Below, in pieces: positions 39,991 to 48,847 of a stretch of 64,000 nt of DNA. Every line of letters begins with the position of its first letter. Position 1 is the stretch's first letter. The translations under genes were made by a program, and so were the position numbers. Below the pieces are notes generated by a model. The model worked only from the letters and a program-made list of their open reading frames with translations. It searched no databases and was not told the DNA's origin. This DNA is from Rhodocyclaceae bacterium (GTDB taxonomy: Bacteria; Pseudomonadota; Gammaproteobacteria; Burkholderiales; Rhodocyclaceae), in the NCBI GenBank assembly GCA_016791115.1, contig JAEUNL010000067.1, positions 1-64,000 of the forward strand. The letters are read 5' to 3'.

Positions 39991-40656
39991 TCAGCGGGTG
40001 ACGATCGAGCCACCGATACGCTGTAGCGTCGCGGGATCGAAATCGCGGGGAACGCTCACCCCGCGAACGCACGCCGGCCGCACGGCCATGCGCCTCAACC
40101 AGCTTTCAAGACGGGGATACTCGTCGATCGCCACGCCGGACCAGGCGTGGGTGCGAACCCAGGACCAGTTCGCGATGTCGGCAATGCTGTACTCGTCGGC
40201 AAGGTACTCGCGCCCGTCGAGTCGCAGGTCGAGAACGCCGAACAGGCGTCGAACCTCTTTTTGGTAGCGCTCGACCACGCTCGGCAACCGCTCGGGGAAG
40301 TAACGCAGAAAGACGTTGGCCTGCCCCATCATGGGGCCGACGCCCCCCATCTGGAACATCAGCCACTGCAGTGCAACCGAGCGCGCCCTGCCACCGGCAG
40401 GCAGCAGGCGTCCGCACTTCTCGGCAAGATAGATCAGGATTGCACCTGACTCGAATACGGCGAAACCGCCTTCTTCCTGGTCGACGATGGCTGGAATCCG
40501 GCCGTTCGGATTGATCGCCAGGTACGCAGGCGACTTCTGCTCCCCGGCGGCAAGATCGATCTCCCGGACCCGGTAGGCCAGCCCGAGTTCCTCGAGCGCT
40601 ATGGAGACCTTCCAGCCGTTGGGCGTGGGTGACGTGTACAGGTCGATCATCGGCAT
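39991..40656 (-). CDS. glutathione S-transferase family protein (GST 1)
   Basis: A 221-residue GST with the N-terminal thioredoxin-like domain ([44 protein letters not shown]) and the all-helical C-terminal domain. It resembles the YghU/YfcG or Ure2-like class, using Asn/Thr rather than Ser or Tyr near the active site (inference). It is the last gene of the minus-strand run beginning with the CoA-transferase, 60 bp after GST 2. Its substrate is unknown. Confidence 0.88.
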   Translation of the reverse strand: MPMIDLYTSPTPNGWKVSIALEELGLAYRVREIDLAAGEQKSPAYLAINPNGRIPAIVDQEEGGFAVFESGAILIYLAEKCGRLLPAGGRARSVALQWLMFQMGGVGPMMGQANVFLRYFPERLPSVVERYQKEVRRLFGVLDLRLDGREYLADEYSIADIANWSWVRTHAWSGVAIDEYPRLESWLRRMAVRPACVRGVSVPRDFDPATLQRIGGSIVTR

Positions 40657-40716
40657 CGACCTCTCGCCCGCGACTGTTTCATCCGCGGTCGCGGGCCCGC
40701 AACGACACCGCCCGGA

Positions 40717-41346
40717 TCAAGCCGTTGCGCTCGGCCGCGCGGAGACTTCGGCATGCCATCTGCGCAGGTTGGTGCAACGCTCGGGAATCGGAATGTCCGA
40801 CCACGAAGCGAACTCGATGCTGCAGAAGGTGGTGCAATCGGCGATGGAGAACCGGTCGCCCGCCACGTAACGATGCTTCGCCAACTGGCGGTCGAACTTG
40901 TCGAAGAACAGATCGAGCCGCTGACGGCCGCGCTCTGCAAGTTCGGGAATCTGCACGACTGCGACTGCCGCACCCGGCACCCCGCGATCGACGAAGGCAT
41001 CTGCCGTATTCCGGAACACCTCGCCCGCGGCCATCATGCCTTCGTCGAAGGCGCGACGTTCCCACATCTCGACGATCGCCCGGTCTTTCGCGTCGACGCC
41101 CATCAGGCGCGGTTCCGGCTGCAGCTCTTCGAGAAAGCGGCAGATCGCCATCGACTCGCCGATCTGCGTGCCGTCGTCCAGTTCCAGCATCGGCACCATC
41201 GCCTGCGGGTAGCGCGCGATGTAGTCCGGGCGCAGGCGCAGATCGTCCCCTGCGACTTCCTCGATCGGGATGTCGATGTTCTTCTCGACGAGGAACATGC
41301 GTAACCGCTTGGGATTCGGCGCGAGGCGCCAGTCGTAGATCTTCAT
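40717..41346 (-). CDS. glutathione S-transferase family protein (GST 2)
   Basis: A 209-residue GST starting MKIYDWRLAPNPKRLRMFLVEKNI, with YPQAMVPMLELDDGTQIGESMAICRFLEE forming the glutathione-binding cis-Pro and ES segments, and FSIADCTTFCSIEFA in the helical domain. The start is chosen at the family N-terminus; the frame is open much further upstream into the peroxiredoxin gene. It is distinct from GST 1, so the pair is not a recent tandem duplication. It lies 37 bp after the peroxiredoxin. Confidence 0.88.
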   Translation of the reverse strand: MKIYDWRLAPNPKRLRMFLVEKNIDIPIEEVAGDDLRLRPDYIARYPQAMVPMLELDDGTQIGESMAICRFLEELQPEPRLMGVDAKDRAIVEMWERRAFDEGMMAAGEVFRNTADAFVDRGVPGAAVAVVQIPELAERGRQRLDLFFDKFDRQLAKHRYVAGDRFSIADCTTFCSIEFASWSDIPIPERCTNLRRWHAEVSARPSATA

Positions 41347-41383
41347 CTCTGTCTCCGCTGGGGTTGGGGGTGGGGTTTGGAGA

Positions 41384-41980
41384 TCACAGCTCTGCGGCGT
41401 GTTCAGCCAGATAGCGTGCAATGCCGTCGGGGGAGGCCTTGATCGCGGGCCTGCCCTGCTTCCAGCCGGCCGGGCAGACTTCGCCATGCACCGTGGCGAA
41501 CTGGTGCGCGTCGACAACCCGCAGCATTTCGTCGATGTCGCGACCGAGCGCCAGATTGTTCACCACCTGATGCTGGACGATGCCGTCGCCATCGATCAGG
41601 AAGGTGCCGCGCAAGGCGACGCCGTCGGCGTTCTCGACGTCGTAGGCACGGCAGATCGCATGATTGACGTCGGCAAGAAGCGCGTAACGCACCGGACCGA
41701 TGCCGCCTTTCTCGACCGGCGTGTTGCGCCACGCCAGGTGTGTGAACACCGAGTCGACCGAGCAACCCAGGACGGTCGCGCCACGGCTTTCGAACGCGCT
41801 CATGCGATGATCGAACGCGATCAACTCCGACGGACAGACGAAGGTGAAATCGAGCGGGTAGAAGAACAGCACGACCGGTCGGCCGCGCAGATCGACAAGC
41901 CTGATGGTGCCGATTTCGCCATTTCCCGTCACGGCTGCGGCGGAAAAGTCCGGCGCCGGCTTGCCCACGAGTACCGCCAT
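41384..41980 (-). CDS. 2-Cys peroxiredoxin (AhpC/TSA family)
   Basis: A 198-residue peroxiredoxin that reduces hydrogen and organic peroxides. The peroxidatic Cys is in the classic FYPLDFTFVCPSE motif and the resolving Cys in GEVCPAGW near residue 167. The GG.G and YF regions typical of sensitive eukaryotic-type enzymes are modified. No dedicated reductase is adjacent. Encoded in the run CoA-transferase, small unknown protein, peroxiredoxin, two GSTs. Confidence 0.93.
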   Translation of the reverse strand: MAVLVGKPAPDFSAAAVTGNGEIGTIRLVDLRGRPVVLFFYPLDFTFVCPSELIAFDHRMSAFESRGATVLGCSVDSVFTHLAWRNTPVEKGGIGPVRYALLADVNHAICRAYDVENADGVALRGTFLIDGDGIVQHQVVNNLALGRDIDEMLRVVDAHQFATVHGEVCPAGWKQGRPAIKASPDGIARYLAEHAAEL

Positions 41981-42055
41981 GTGTTCGCTCCTTGCTGTTG
42001 TTTCGTTGTCTTCGCTCTGGTTACGCGCAGTGGCGATACCAATGGTTCGCCACGC

Positions 42056-42394
42056 TCATGCAAACATGTAGAGGTAGCCGGCGCTCGCGTTGAATTCACG
42101 GATTGCGGCGGCATCCGGCGACGCCGCACCGTGGCGCCGCCACTGGACAAAGCGCTGATATCGCATGAGCAGACTCACGAACTCGGAGAACGCCCGGTTG
42201 GTCGACGTGCCCGTGTCATAGATGTCCAGCAACTCCTTGAGTTCTCGGGGTGCCAGTCCAAGCTTGCGTCCGAGCGCAATGAGCTGCGCACGCTCGCCTT
42301 CGTCGCCTAGCGACGCTGGCTCCTCACGAGCCGGCGAGTCGCCTGCACGCGAAGCGATGGATACGCCCGGAACACCTTTGCCTGCTCTGCCCAT
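42056..42394 (-). CDS. small protein of unknown function
   Basis: A 112-residue open frame filling the gap between the CoA-transferase beta subunit and the peroxiredoxin on the same strand. The sequence is soluble and charged, with a likely helical middle (RAQLIALGRKLGLAPRELKELLDIYD) and a C-terminal SEFVSLLMRYQRFVQWRR helix. I do not recognise the family. Position and spacing support it as a real gene; the exact start is unsure. Confidence 0.55.
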   Translation of the reverse strand: MGRAGKGVPGVSIASRAGDSPAREEPASLGDEGERAQLIALGRKLGLAPRELKELLDIYDTGTSTNRAFSEFVSLLMRYQRFVQWRRHGAASPDAAAIREFNASAGYLYMFA

Positions 42395-42437
42395 TGCGCC
42401 CCCCAGTATTCATCCAGCCCGAACGACAACGTCCCCT

Positions 42438-43085
42438 TCAGGCAACCAGCGTCTCGGCAATGCGTACCGGCGCCCCGGTCTTGTCGATCACCTCGTCGAG
42501 ATCGACGTCCGGCGCCAGCTCAATCAGCGTCAGGCCCTGGTCGTCGACATCGAGCACGCACAGATCGGTGATGATCCGGTCGACCACGCCGACACCGGTC
42601 AGCGGAAGCTCGCATTCACGCAGGATCTTCGGCTCGCCGCTGCGCGAGCAGTGCTCCATCATCACGAGCACGCGCCTGACGCCGGCAACCAGATCCATCG
42701 CCCCGCCCATCCCCTTGACCAGCTTGCCCGGGATCATCCAGTTCGCCAGGTCGCCCTTCTCGCTCACCTGCATGGCGCCGAGAATCGCGAGGTGTATATG
42801 CCCGCCGCGTATCATGGCGAAGGAATCGGCGCTGGAGAAAATGCTGCTGCCCGGCAGCGTGGTGATGGTCTGCTTGCCGGCGTTGATCAGGTCCGCATCG
42901 ACTTCGTGCTCACGCGGAAACGGTCCGATGCCGAGCAGGCCGTTCTCCGACTGCAGCCAGACGTCCATGCCCTTCGGGATGTAGTTGGCGACAAGCGTCG
43001 GCATGCCGATGCCGAGGTTCACGTAGAAGCCGTCGCGCAGTTCGCTCGCTGCGCGCTGCGCCATTTCGTTCCTGGTCCAGGCCAT
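42438..43085 (-). CDS. scoB: 3-oxoacid CoA-transferase, subunit B
   Basis: A 215-residue beta subunit of a family I CoA-transferase. The catalytic glutamate that forms the CoA thioester is in the SENGLLG motif. Together with subunit A it would transfer CoA from succinyl-CoA (or acetyl-CoA) to acetoacetate. The start is two bases from the subunit A stop. A donor preference cannot be determined from sequence, so AtoA-type naming is equally possible. Confidence 0.92.
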   Translation of the reverse strand: MAWTRNEMAQRAASELRDGFYVNLGIGMPTLVANYIPKGMDVWLQSENGLLGIGPFPREHEVDADLINAGKQTITTLPGSSIFSSADSFAMIRGGHIHLAILGAMQVSEKGDLANWMIPGKLVKGMGGAMDLVAGVRRVLVMMEHCSRSGEPKILRECELPLTGVGVVDRIITDLCVLDVDDQGLTLIELAPDVDLDEVIDKTGAPVRIAETLVA

Positions 43086-43086
43086 G

Positions 43087-43785
43087 TCAGGCTTGCCTCA
43101 CTGTGCGTTGTTCGATGCGCTTGACCGGCGCTTCGTTCAGGATCAATCGCTGCACGAAGATGCCCGGCGTGTGGATCTGATCCGGGTCGAGTTCGCCGAC
43201 TTCGACGATTTCCTCGACCTCCGCGACGGTGCAGGTTCCCGCGGAGGCGACCATCGGATTGAAGTTGCGCGCGGTCCGGCGATACACGAGATTGCCCGCG
43301 CGGTCGGCCTTCCAAGCCTTGACCAGCGCCAGATCGGCGGTGATCGCATGCTCGAGCAGGTAGCGGCTGCCCCCGATCTCGCGCTCTTCCTTGCCTTTCG
43401 CGATCGGCGTGCCGACGCCGGTGCGCGTGTAAAAGGCCGGAATGCCCGCGCCGCCGGCGCGCAGCTTTTCGGCCAACGTGCCCTGCGGCGTCAGATCGAC
43501 CTCGAGTTCGCCGGCCAGCAGTTGCCGTTCGAATTCCGCGTTCTCGCCCACATATGAGGCGATCATCTTGCGGATCTGGCGAGTCGCCAGCAGCTTGCCG
43601 AGGCCGACGCCATCCACGCCGGCGTTATTGCTGATCACCGTCAGGCCGCGGGCACCGGTGGCCTGCAAGGCATCGATGAGCAGCTCCGGGATGCCGCACA
43701 GGCCGAAGCCGCCGACGGCAACCGACATGTCGTCACGCACCACACCGTCGAGCGCCGACGCGGCGTTCGAATAGATCTTTCGCAT
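43087..43785 (-). CDS. scoA: 3-oxoacid CoA-transferase, subunit A
   Basis: A 232-residue alpha subunit with the CoA-binding glycine-rich segment [17 protein letters not shown] and [25 protein letters not shown]. The start is set at [16 protein letters not shown], preceded by CGAGGAAG; the long upstream open frame is not protein-like. First gene of a probable operon (scoA, scoB, small protein, peroxiredoxin, two GSTs). With acetone carboxylase next door it offers an ATP-saving route from acetoacetate to acetoacetyl-CoA. Confidence 0.93.
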   Translation of the reverse strand: MRKIYSNAASALDGVVRDDMSVAVGGFGLCGIPELLIDALQATGARGLTVISNNAGVDGVGLGKLLATRQIRKMIASYVGENAEFERQLLAGELEVDLTPQGTLAEKLRAGGAGIPAFYTRTGVGTPIAKGKEEREIGGSRYLLEHAITADLALVKAWKADRAGNLVYRRTARNFNPMVASAGTCTVAEVEEIVEVGELDPDQIHTPGIFVQRLILNEAPVKRIEQRTVRQA

Positions 43786-43889
43786 ACAACGGCTTCCTCG
43801 TTCTCGTTCGTACCCGCACCCACGATCGATGGCTGCCGGGCTGCATCGGACATCAACCTGGCTCGACGGCCACTTGCTGCAACGCCACT

Positions 43890-43907
43890 TCGCATCTCGC
43901 GTGCCAA
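43890..43907 (-). promoter_or_regulatory. sigma-54 promoter of scoAB
   Basis: The minus strand reads TTGGCACGCGAGATGCG: a perfect -24 TGGCACG, TGC at -12 and GG-N10-GC spacing, about 105 bp upstream of scoA. An inverted repeat GCGGGT-N9-ACCCGC (43951-43971) lies upstream and could be an activator site. Confidence 0.7.
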
Positions 43908-44237
43908 GCCGTGAGAACGGATGCGCCGACTCAGTTAATCGATTGATTTCGCGGGTATCGTTTCGACCCGCTGCGGGCGGCGAAGCGCAGCCGAGAGCGG
44001 TCGGGTGATCGAATTTCATACGCCCACGTCGAACGGCGACCGAATGCCATCCGGTCGCACGGCGGCGCGTCGCGCGAATCGAGCCACGGAACAGCGGGCA
44101 GAGCAGGAACGGGCAAGCCGCGCAAGGAATCATGCGCGCGGCCGGCCTGGAAGGCTTGTGGATAGGGCAGCTCGGGCACGTTGCTCCCAGGAGGCTTGCG
44201 CTGCGCGGCATTCAGACCATACTGGCCCGGGATGCCC

Positions 44238-44262
44238 GCCCCGCCTGCTTTCCAGGCGGGGC
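44238..44262 (-). terminator. hairpin after the Rieske oxygenase gene
   Basis: GCCCCGCCTG / CAGGCGGGGC, a 10-bp perfect stem with a five-base loop, 60 bp downstream of the oxygenase stop. No T-run. The rest of the gap 43972-44321 holds nothing I recognise. Confidence 0.4.
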
Positions 44263-44321
44263 GAAGATGGAAGGCCCGCGGCCGCGCTACATCTTTCGCA
44301 CAGCCGGGCCGTGTTGCTGGG

Positions 44322-45386
44322 TCAGCTCACCGCACGCAGCCGCGCGCCCTGCTCCGCCTCGATCATCGCCTTCAACACGCGGCGCACGCGGATCGCACCG
44401 GCGTCACTCGACAACAGCACCGGCTTGAGGGCCCACAGATCGTGCGTGCCCATCTCGGCCTGCTGGGCCTCGATCATCGGCTTGTCCTCCAGCGTGAAGG
44501 CGCCGAGCATGCCCTGCATCTTGCCTTCGTTGTAGGCGGCATCGTCGGTCAGGTAGTTGCGCGTCGAGGCGAAGAAGTAGTGCGTGCTCATCGCCGACTC
44601 GGGCGTCATGATGTGGTAGTCGAACAGCACCACGCCGTCCTTGACGAAATCGTCGCTGCCCTGCACCGCGCCGACGCGCAGGCGCATCACCGCAGGTGCA
44701 TGCCAAACCACCTCGAAGAACATCTTTGCCGGCGCCTTGGGTTCGGCAAGGTGCTCGCCGAGCAACGGCATAGCCGGTTCGGCGAGCCAGTCCCAGCGGA
44801 TCACAACCTTGCCGTCGACCTCGGTCACGTTCGGGATCAGCGGGCTGAGCTTGCCCCCGGTGTTGATCAGCGGACCGTGCAGGTGATCGATGTGCGTGAG
44901 GTCCATGATGTTGTCAGCAAGCAGCTCGTAGTTGCAGGTGTTGTGCATGTAGACATGCGCCACCGCACTCTTCGGGCTGCGCGAGTATTCGCTGCAGTCG
45001 GGAATCGACGAGGCCTCGGCCAGCGCCGGGTCGCCGGGCCAGATCCACAGGAAGCCGTCGCGCTCGACCAGCGGGAAGCTGCGCACGTCCGAGGCCTTGG
45101 GAATCTGCCCGTTGCCGTGCGGGCTGTGCTTGCACTTGCCACTGCAGTCGAAGCGCAGACCGTGGTACTGGCAGACCACGTCGTCGCCGACCCTCTTGCC
45201 CATGTGCAATGGCGCGAAGCGATGCGGGCAGCGGTCGCGCAGCGCCACTGGCGTGCCATCCTGCTTGCGGTAAATGAGCACGTTGACGTCGAGTATCTTG
45301 CGGTGGAACAGCGCCTCGGCGCCAAGCTCCGTCGACAGTGCCGCCACGTACCAGGCGTTCTCCAGAAACGCGATCTTCGATTCCAT
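44322..45386 (-). CDS. Rieske non-heme iron oxygenase, VanA-type
   Basis: A 354-residue oxygenase component. The Rieske [2Fe-2S] ligands are C53-P-H55 and C72-Q-Y-H75. The mononuclear iron site is N159-x2-D162-x2-H165-x4-H170 (DNIMDLTHIDHLH). Layout and length resemble vanillate O-demethylase and related monooxygenases that demethylate or hydroxylate aromatic or alicyclic acids. The substrate cannot be inferred. The start is ATG 45386 (MESKIAFLENAWYVAAL), preceded by AGAGGAGACAAC. Encoded 58 bp after its reductase. Confidence 0.92.
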   Translation of the reverse strand: MESKIAFLENAWYVAALSTELGAEALFHRKILDVNVLIYRKQDGTPVALRDRCPHRFAPLHMGKRVGDDVVCQYHGLRFDCSGKCKHSPHGNGQIPKASDVRSFPLVERDGFLWIWPGDPALAEASSIPDCSEYSRSPKSAVAHVYMHNTCNYELLADNIMDLTHIDHLHGPLINTGGKLSPLIPNVTEVDGKVVIRWDWLAEPAMPLLGEHLAEPKAPAKMFFEVVWHAPAVMRLRVGAVQGSDDFVKDGVVLFDYHIMTPESAMSTHYFFASTRNYLTDDAAYNEGKMQGMLGAFTLEDKPMIEAQQAEMGTHDLWALKPVLLSSDAGAIRVRRVLKAMIEAEQGARLRAVS

Positions 45387-45444
45387 TGTGTTGTCTCCTC
45401 TCGATGGTGTTGTTGTCAGGTGCCGCACGACGCCATGCGGCGGA

Positions 45445-46407
45445 TCAAAGGTCCACGGTGAGTACGGATGATTTCGAACGCGAGCAGCACGGCGTGAACT
45501 GATCGTTGCGCGCGCGCTCGGCGTCTGTGAAGTAGACGTCGCGGTGATCCGGCACCCCGTCGACGACCTTGAGCACGCAGGTGCCGCAAACGCCCTGCTC
45601 GCACGACACCGGCACCTCCACGCCGCAGGCGGCGAGCGCCGCCACCGCACTTTGCGTCGCGCCCACCGGCACCCGGCGCCCGCTGCGCGCCAGGCGCAGC
45701 TCGAATGCGCGGGCCTCGCCTGCCAGCGCCGGGGCGGCCGAAAAATATTCGAAGTGGATGTTCTCTGCCGCCCAGCCGTTTTCGCGCGCAATCGCGATCA
45801 CATGGTCCATGAACCCCTGCGGCCCACACACGTAGAGATGCGTAGCAGGCTGGGGCCGCGCGAGGAGCGCAGGCGCGTCGAGCTTCTGCGCGGCATCGCC
45901 ATCGTCGAAGTGGAAGTGCACGCACCCGGCGAATTCCGCGCCGCGCAGGCGTTCGACGAATGCGGTACGGGCCGGCGAACGGCTGCAATAGTGCATCTCG
46001 AACGCCGCGCCGCGCCGCGCAAGGTGCTGCGCCATCGCGAGAATCGGCGTAACGCCGATGCCGCCGGCGAACAGCAGCGTGCGTTCGGCAGGCACCAGCG
46101 CGAAATGGTTGCGCGGGTGGCTCACGCGCAGACGCATATCGACGCGGATGTCGCGATGCGCGCTGGCCGAGCCGCCGCGCCCTGCCGCTTCGAGCAGGAT
46201 GCCAAGTTCGTAACGCGCACGCTGCGCGTCGTCGCCGAGCAGCGAGTATGGCCGCACCATGCCGTTGGGCAGTTCGAGGTCGACATGCGCACCCGCTGCA
46301 AACGCCGGCAGCGGCGCACCGTCCGGCGCAACCAGCTCGAGTCCCAGAATGCCTTGCGCCGCCGGCGCGCAGCGGCTCACGCGTACGTCCACCCAGTTAC
46401 GTTCCAT
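45445..46407 (-). CDS. oxygenase reductase, VanB/phthalate-dioxygenase-reductase type
   Basis: A 320-residue electron-transfer partner of the Rieske oxygenase. The N-terminal flavin-binding barrel (RPYSLLGDD), the NAD domain (LLFAGGIGVTPILAMAQHL, YVCGPQGFMDHV) and the C-terminal plant-type [2Fe-2S] domain (CGVEVPVSCEQGVCGTC with a later Cys) are in the FNR-NAD-ferredoxin order of class IA reductases. The start is placed at MERNWVDVRVSR. It is the first gene of a two-gene operon led by a candidate sigma-54 promoter. Confidence 0.93.
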   Translation of the reverse strand: MERNWVDVRVSRCAPAAQGILGLELVAPDGAPLPAFAAGAHVDLELPNGMVRPYSLLGDDAQRARYELGILLEAAGRGGSASAHRDIRVDMRLRVSHPRNHFALVPAERTLLFAGGIGVTPILAMAQHLARRGAAFEMHYCSRSPARTAFVERLRGAEFAGCVHFHFDDGDAAQKLDAPALLARPQPATHLYVCGPQGFMDHVIAIARENGWAAENIHFEYFSAAPALAGEARAFELRLARSGRRVPVGATQSAVAALAACGVEVPVSCEQGVCGTCVLKVVDGVPDHRDVYFTDAERARNDQFTPCCSRSKSSVLTVDL

Positions 46408-46508
46408 GTCCCCTGCCTTGTCCTGTTCGGGCCAGCCGCCGTGCGATCGTGCACAGCCGGCATGCATCTGCCGTGCTTCACGCGTTTTGGCGATACGGGC
46501 CGAGCGCA

Positions 46509-46525
46509 AAGCAGGGCGCATGCCA
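46509..46525 (-). promoter_or_regulatory. candidate sigma-54 promoter of the Rieske operon
   Basis: The minus strand reads TGGCATGCGCCCTGCT, with -24 TGGCATG, -12 CTGCT and exact GG-N10-GC spacing. It lies about 102 bp upstream of the reductase start. The -24 element is identical to that of the divergent DUF1329 promoter. Confidence 0.6.
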
Positions 46526-46625
46526 TTCGGGCCGCAGCCGTTGCGCGGCACTCTGGTGCACGCCCACGCGCACCCGGCCAGAACGTAACCGGGCGCCCCG
46601 GCGGTTTCCTGAATTGATGAAAACG

Positions 46626-46651
46626 GCGGATACAGACTCCCGGATATCCGC
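46626..46651. promoter_or_regulatory. inverted repeat between the divergent promoters
   Basis: GCGGATA-N12-TATCCGC lies between two facing sigma-54-like promoters and overlaps a CGGATATCCG palindrome. It is a candidate enhancer site for the XylR-type regulator encoded nearby. Position fits; no binding data. Confidence 0.35.
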
Positions 46652-46872
46652 AATCCCGGCGCGCCACTAGACGAGGTGCCCGCGCTGCGCGGCGATCTCG
46701 CGAATATTCCGCATCCGCCGCATCGCCACGCCTGTCGACTTCCTGAAATCCTGAAATTCACGTATAGCCGATCGGCATGTGCACGCGCGGAATCCTCAGT
46801 CCGCCAGACAGGTCGCCCAACGAGGGCGGCACTTTGAATTGCGACGCAACATCTCCCTCGCACGACCTGCCG

Positions 46873-46888
46873 TGGCATGCCGGTTGCT
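46873..46888 (+). promoter_or_regulatory. sigma-54 promoter of the second DUF1329 gene
   Basis: TGGCATGCCGGTTGCT: a good -24 (TGGCATG), consensus -12 (TTGCT) and exact GG-N10-GC spacing. It lies about 245 bp upstream of the DUF1329 start, giving a long leader. It lies in the 725-bp gap that also holds the divergent Rieske promoter. Confidence 0.7.
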
Positions 46889-47132
46889 CAAGGGGCGAAT
46901 ACTTGAGCGATCGGCGGCCAGCGCGCCGACCGCCACGATGCGCCCGAACACAGGGTGTGCGTACCACAACGACAGAGAGGCCGAACATCGACTTCGCCGC
47001 GAGCCACCGGCAAACCGCCGCAACGCGCCGCACCCAGCTCGCGCACCCCATTCCAAGAGCATGCGCTCCGCATCGGCAGCCACGCCGCCGCGGACCGATG
47101 CCTGCAAGACCTGACCAGAGAGGAGCGTACCG

Positions 47133-48443
47133 ATGACTAGCAGTCCGACAACCCGCCTGATCGCGCTGGCTGCCGCAGCGTTGATCCAATCCGCCCACGC
47201 GGCGAGCGATGCCGAAGTCGAGGCATCGTTCTTTCCTTACAAGAACGGGTTCCCGTCATTCGCGGGCCTGCAGCCGGGCACGGTGATCAACAAATCCAAC
47301 GCCGACACCTTCAAGCAGGTGCTCGACCCAGCCAACTACCAGTTGATCAAGGACGGCTGGTTCGAAATCACCGTCGGCCCGACCTTCGATTTTCCCAATC
47401 CGATGTCCTACATCGAGGCCACGCGCAAGGGCGCGCCGAACGTGAAGCTCGGCGCCAAGCCCGGCGAGATCAGCGGCTTCGTCGCCGGCCGGCCGTTCCC
47501 GGAGGAACCGAAGACGAGCGACCCGCGCGCAGGCGAGAAGCTGGCGTGGAATTTCCGCTACGGCCTCAACTGGGGCGACAACTCGTCACTCGGCCCGTTT
47601 TACTGGAAGTACATCAACGCGGAGACCGGCAAGGTCGAGCGCACGATCAACTTCGACTTCTTCTTCCTCAACTTCAAGCACCGCATCTCGAATCCGCCGA
47701 TTCCGGAGATCACGCCCAATCCCGGACAACTGTTCCGCGCCATCTATGCGCGCGTGAACGAACCGCAAGACCTGAAGAACACGCAGCTCCTTATCCAGCG
47801 TTACGAGGATGACCTGAAGCGCGACGATGCTTATCTGTATCTCGGGTTCCAGCGTCGCGTGCGCCGGCTCGCGACCGGGCAGACGACGGATTCCTTCCTC
47901 GGCTCGGATCTGATGATCGAGGATTTCGAAGGCTACAACGGCCGGATCTCCGACATGAAGTGGACCTTCCTCGGCACGAAGAACATCCTGATGCCCTACT
48001 ACAAGCACAACGAGGTCGCGCTGACCGACGAGTACAAGTCGCCCGACGGCTACAAGTACGTCGCCTACGGCGGCAAGGGTGGCTGCATGCAGCAGATCAC
48101 CTGGCAGCTGCGCAAGGTCTACGAACTGCAAGTGGAGCCGCTCGATCCGTCGCACCCGATCAGCAAGCGCGTGCTGTACCTCGATGCGCAGGTCTACGGC
48201 GCGTCGCGCTCGATGATCTTCGACCGCAAGGGCGATCTGTGGAAGACATTCACCATCGGCAAGGCGCACCCGGATTTCCACCTGCCGGTGAACAAGGGTT
48301 CTGGCATCGCGCTCGACGACTCGGTATCGATGATCGACGTGCAGGCCAAGCACTGCACCACCGCACAATTCAAGGGCCAGATCGATCCCAAGCTCTCGCC
48401 ACCAAGCATGTTCCAGGTGCAGAACATGCGCGGCGGCGACTGA
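47133..48443 (+). CDS. DUF1329 exported protein (second copy)
   Basis: A 436-residue exported protein: signal peptide MTSSPTTRLIALAAAALIQSAHA, then the DUF1329 domain (FAGLQPGTVINKSNADTFKQ, PRAGEKLAWNFRYGLNWGD, YVAYGGKGGCMQQITWQLRKVYELQ). It shares the domain and length with the copy at 27898-29214 but is clearly divergent. There is no DUF1302 or MMPL gene next to this one; instead it faces a Rieske oxygenase operon and is followed by an XylR-type activator. RBS GAGAGGAG. A solitary envelope carrier for the oxygenase substrate is a reasonable guess. Confidence 0.9.
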   Translation: MTSSPTTRLIALAAAALIQSAHAASDAEVEASFFPYKNGFPSFAGLQPGTVINKSNADTFKQVLDPANYQLIKDGWFEITVGPTFDFPNPMSYIEATRKGAPNVKLGAKPGEISGFVAGRPFPEEPKTSDPRAGEKLAWNFRYGLNWGDNSSLGPFYWKYINAETGKVERTINFDFFFLNFKHRISNPPIPEITPNPGQLFRAIYARVNEPQDLKNTQLLIQRYEDDLKRDDAYLYLGFQRRVRRLATGQTTDSFLGSDLMIEDFEGYNGRISDMKWTFLGTKNILMPYYKHNEVALTDEYKSPDGYKYVAYGGKGGCMQQITWQLRKVYELQVEPLDPSHPISKRVLYLDAQVYGASRSMIFDRKGDLWKTFTIGKAHPDFHLPVNKGSGIALDDSVSMIDVQAKHCTTAQFKGQIDPKLSPPSMFQVQNMRGGD

Positions 48444-48462
48444 TTCCCTCGTAGCACTGTGT

Positions 48463-48504
48463 GCGGCCCCTGCCGGCAATCAGCGGCCGGGGCCGCTGTT
48501 TTTT
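48463..48504 (+). terminator. intrinsic terminator after the second DUF1329 gene
   Basis: GCGGCCCC pairs with GGGGCCGC, followed by TGTTTTTT, 20 bp after the stop. The remaining gap to the regulator gene (48505-48847) shows no gene or clear site. Confidence 0.85.
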
Positions 48505-48847
48505 CGGGTGCGGGATCGCGCCGTGCATGCCCTCGCACGCGCGCGAACCGGAAACGGCCCACCCGAGGGGCTGCGAGCAGGGAGACTGGAAAGCCGCGGA
48601 GAGCGCAAGGGGGCGCGCTCGTGAAATACCGGGGCGGCGATGCACGCCGTTTGGAATGCCGGAGGAAGAGGCCGACGTACAGGCCGGCCCCGGTTTCACG
48701 CGTCCGCGACGACGCTGGCCACACTTCAGCAAACCACATGCCACGGTCGCGTGCCGCACGCCGAAACACGCAAGCGCTTGAACGCGCAGCAGGTTCACGG
48801 GAACACGCCGCGAAGCGACGCCGCTGCATTGCAAGCGGCTTCATGAT

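Noticed and set aside
39943..43944. AATCGATT present upstream of both acxA (39943-39950) and scoA (43937-43944) as a common activator site
   Set aside because: The distances to the two promoters differ by about 250 bp and the flanks do not match, so a shared site is not convincing.
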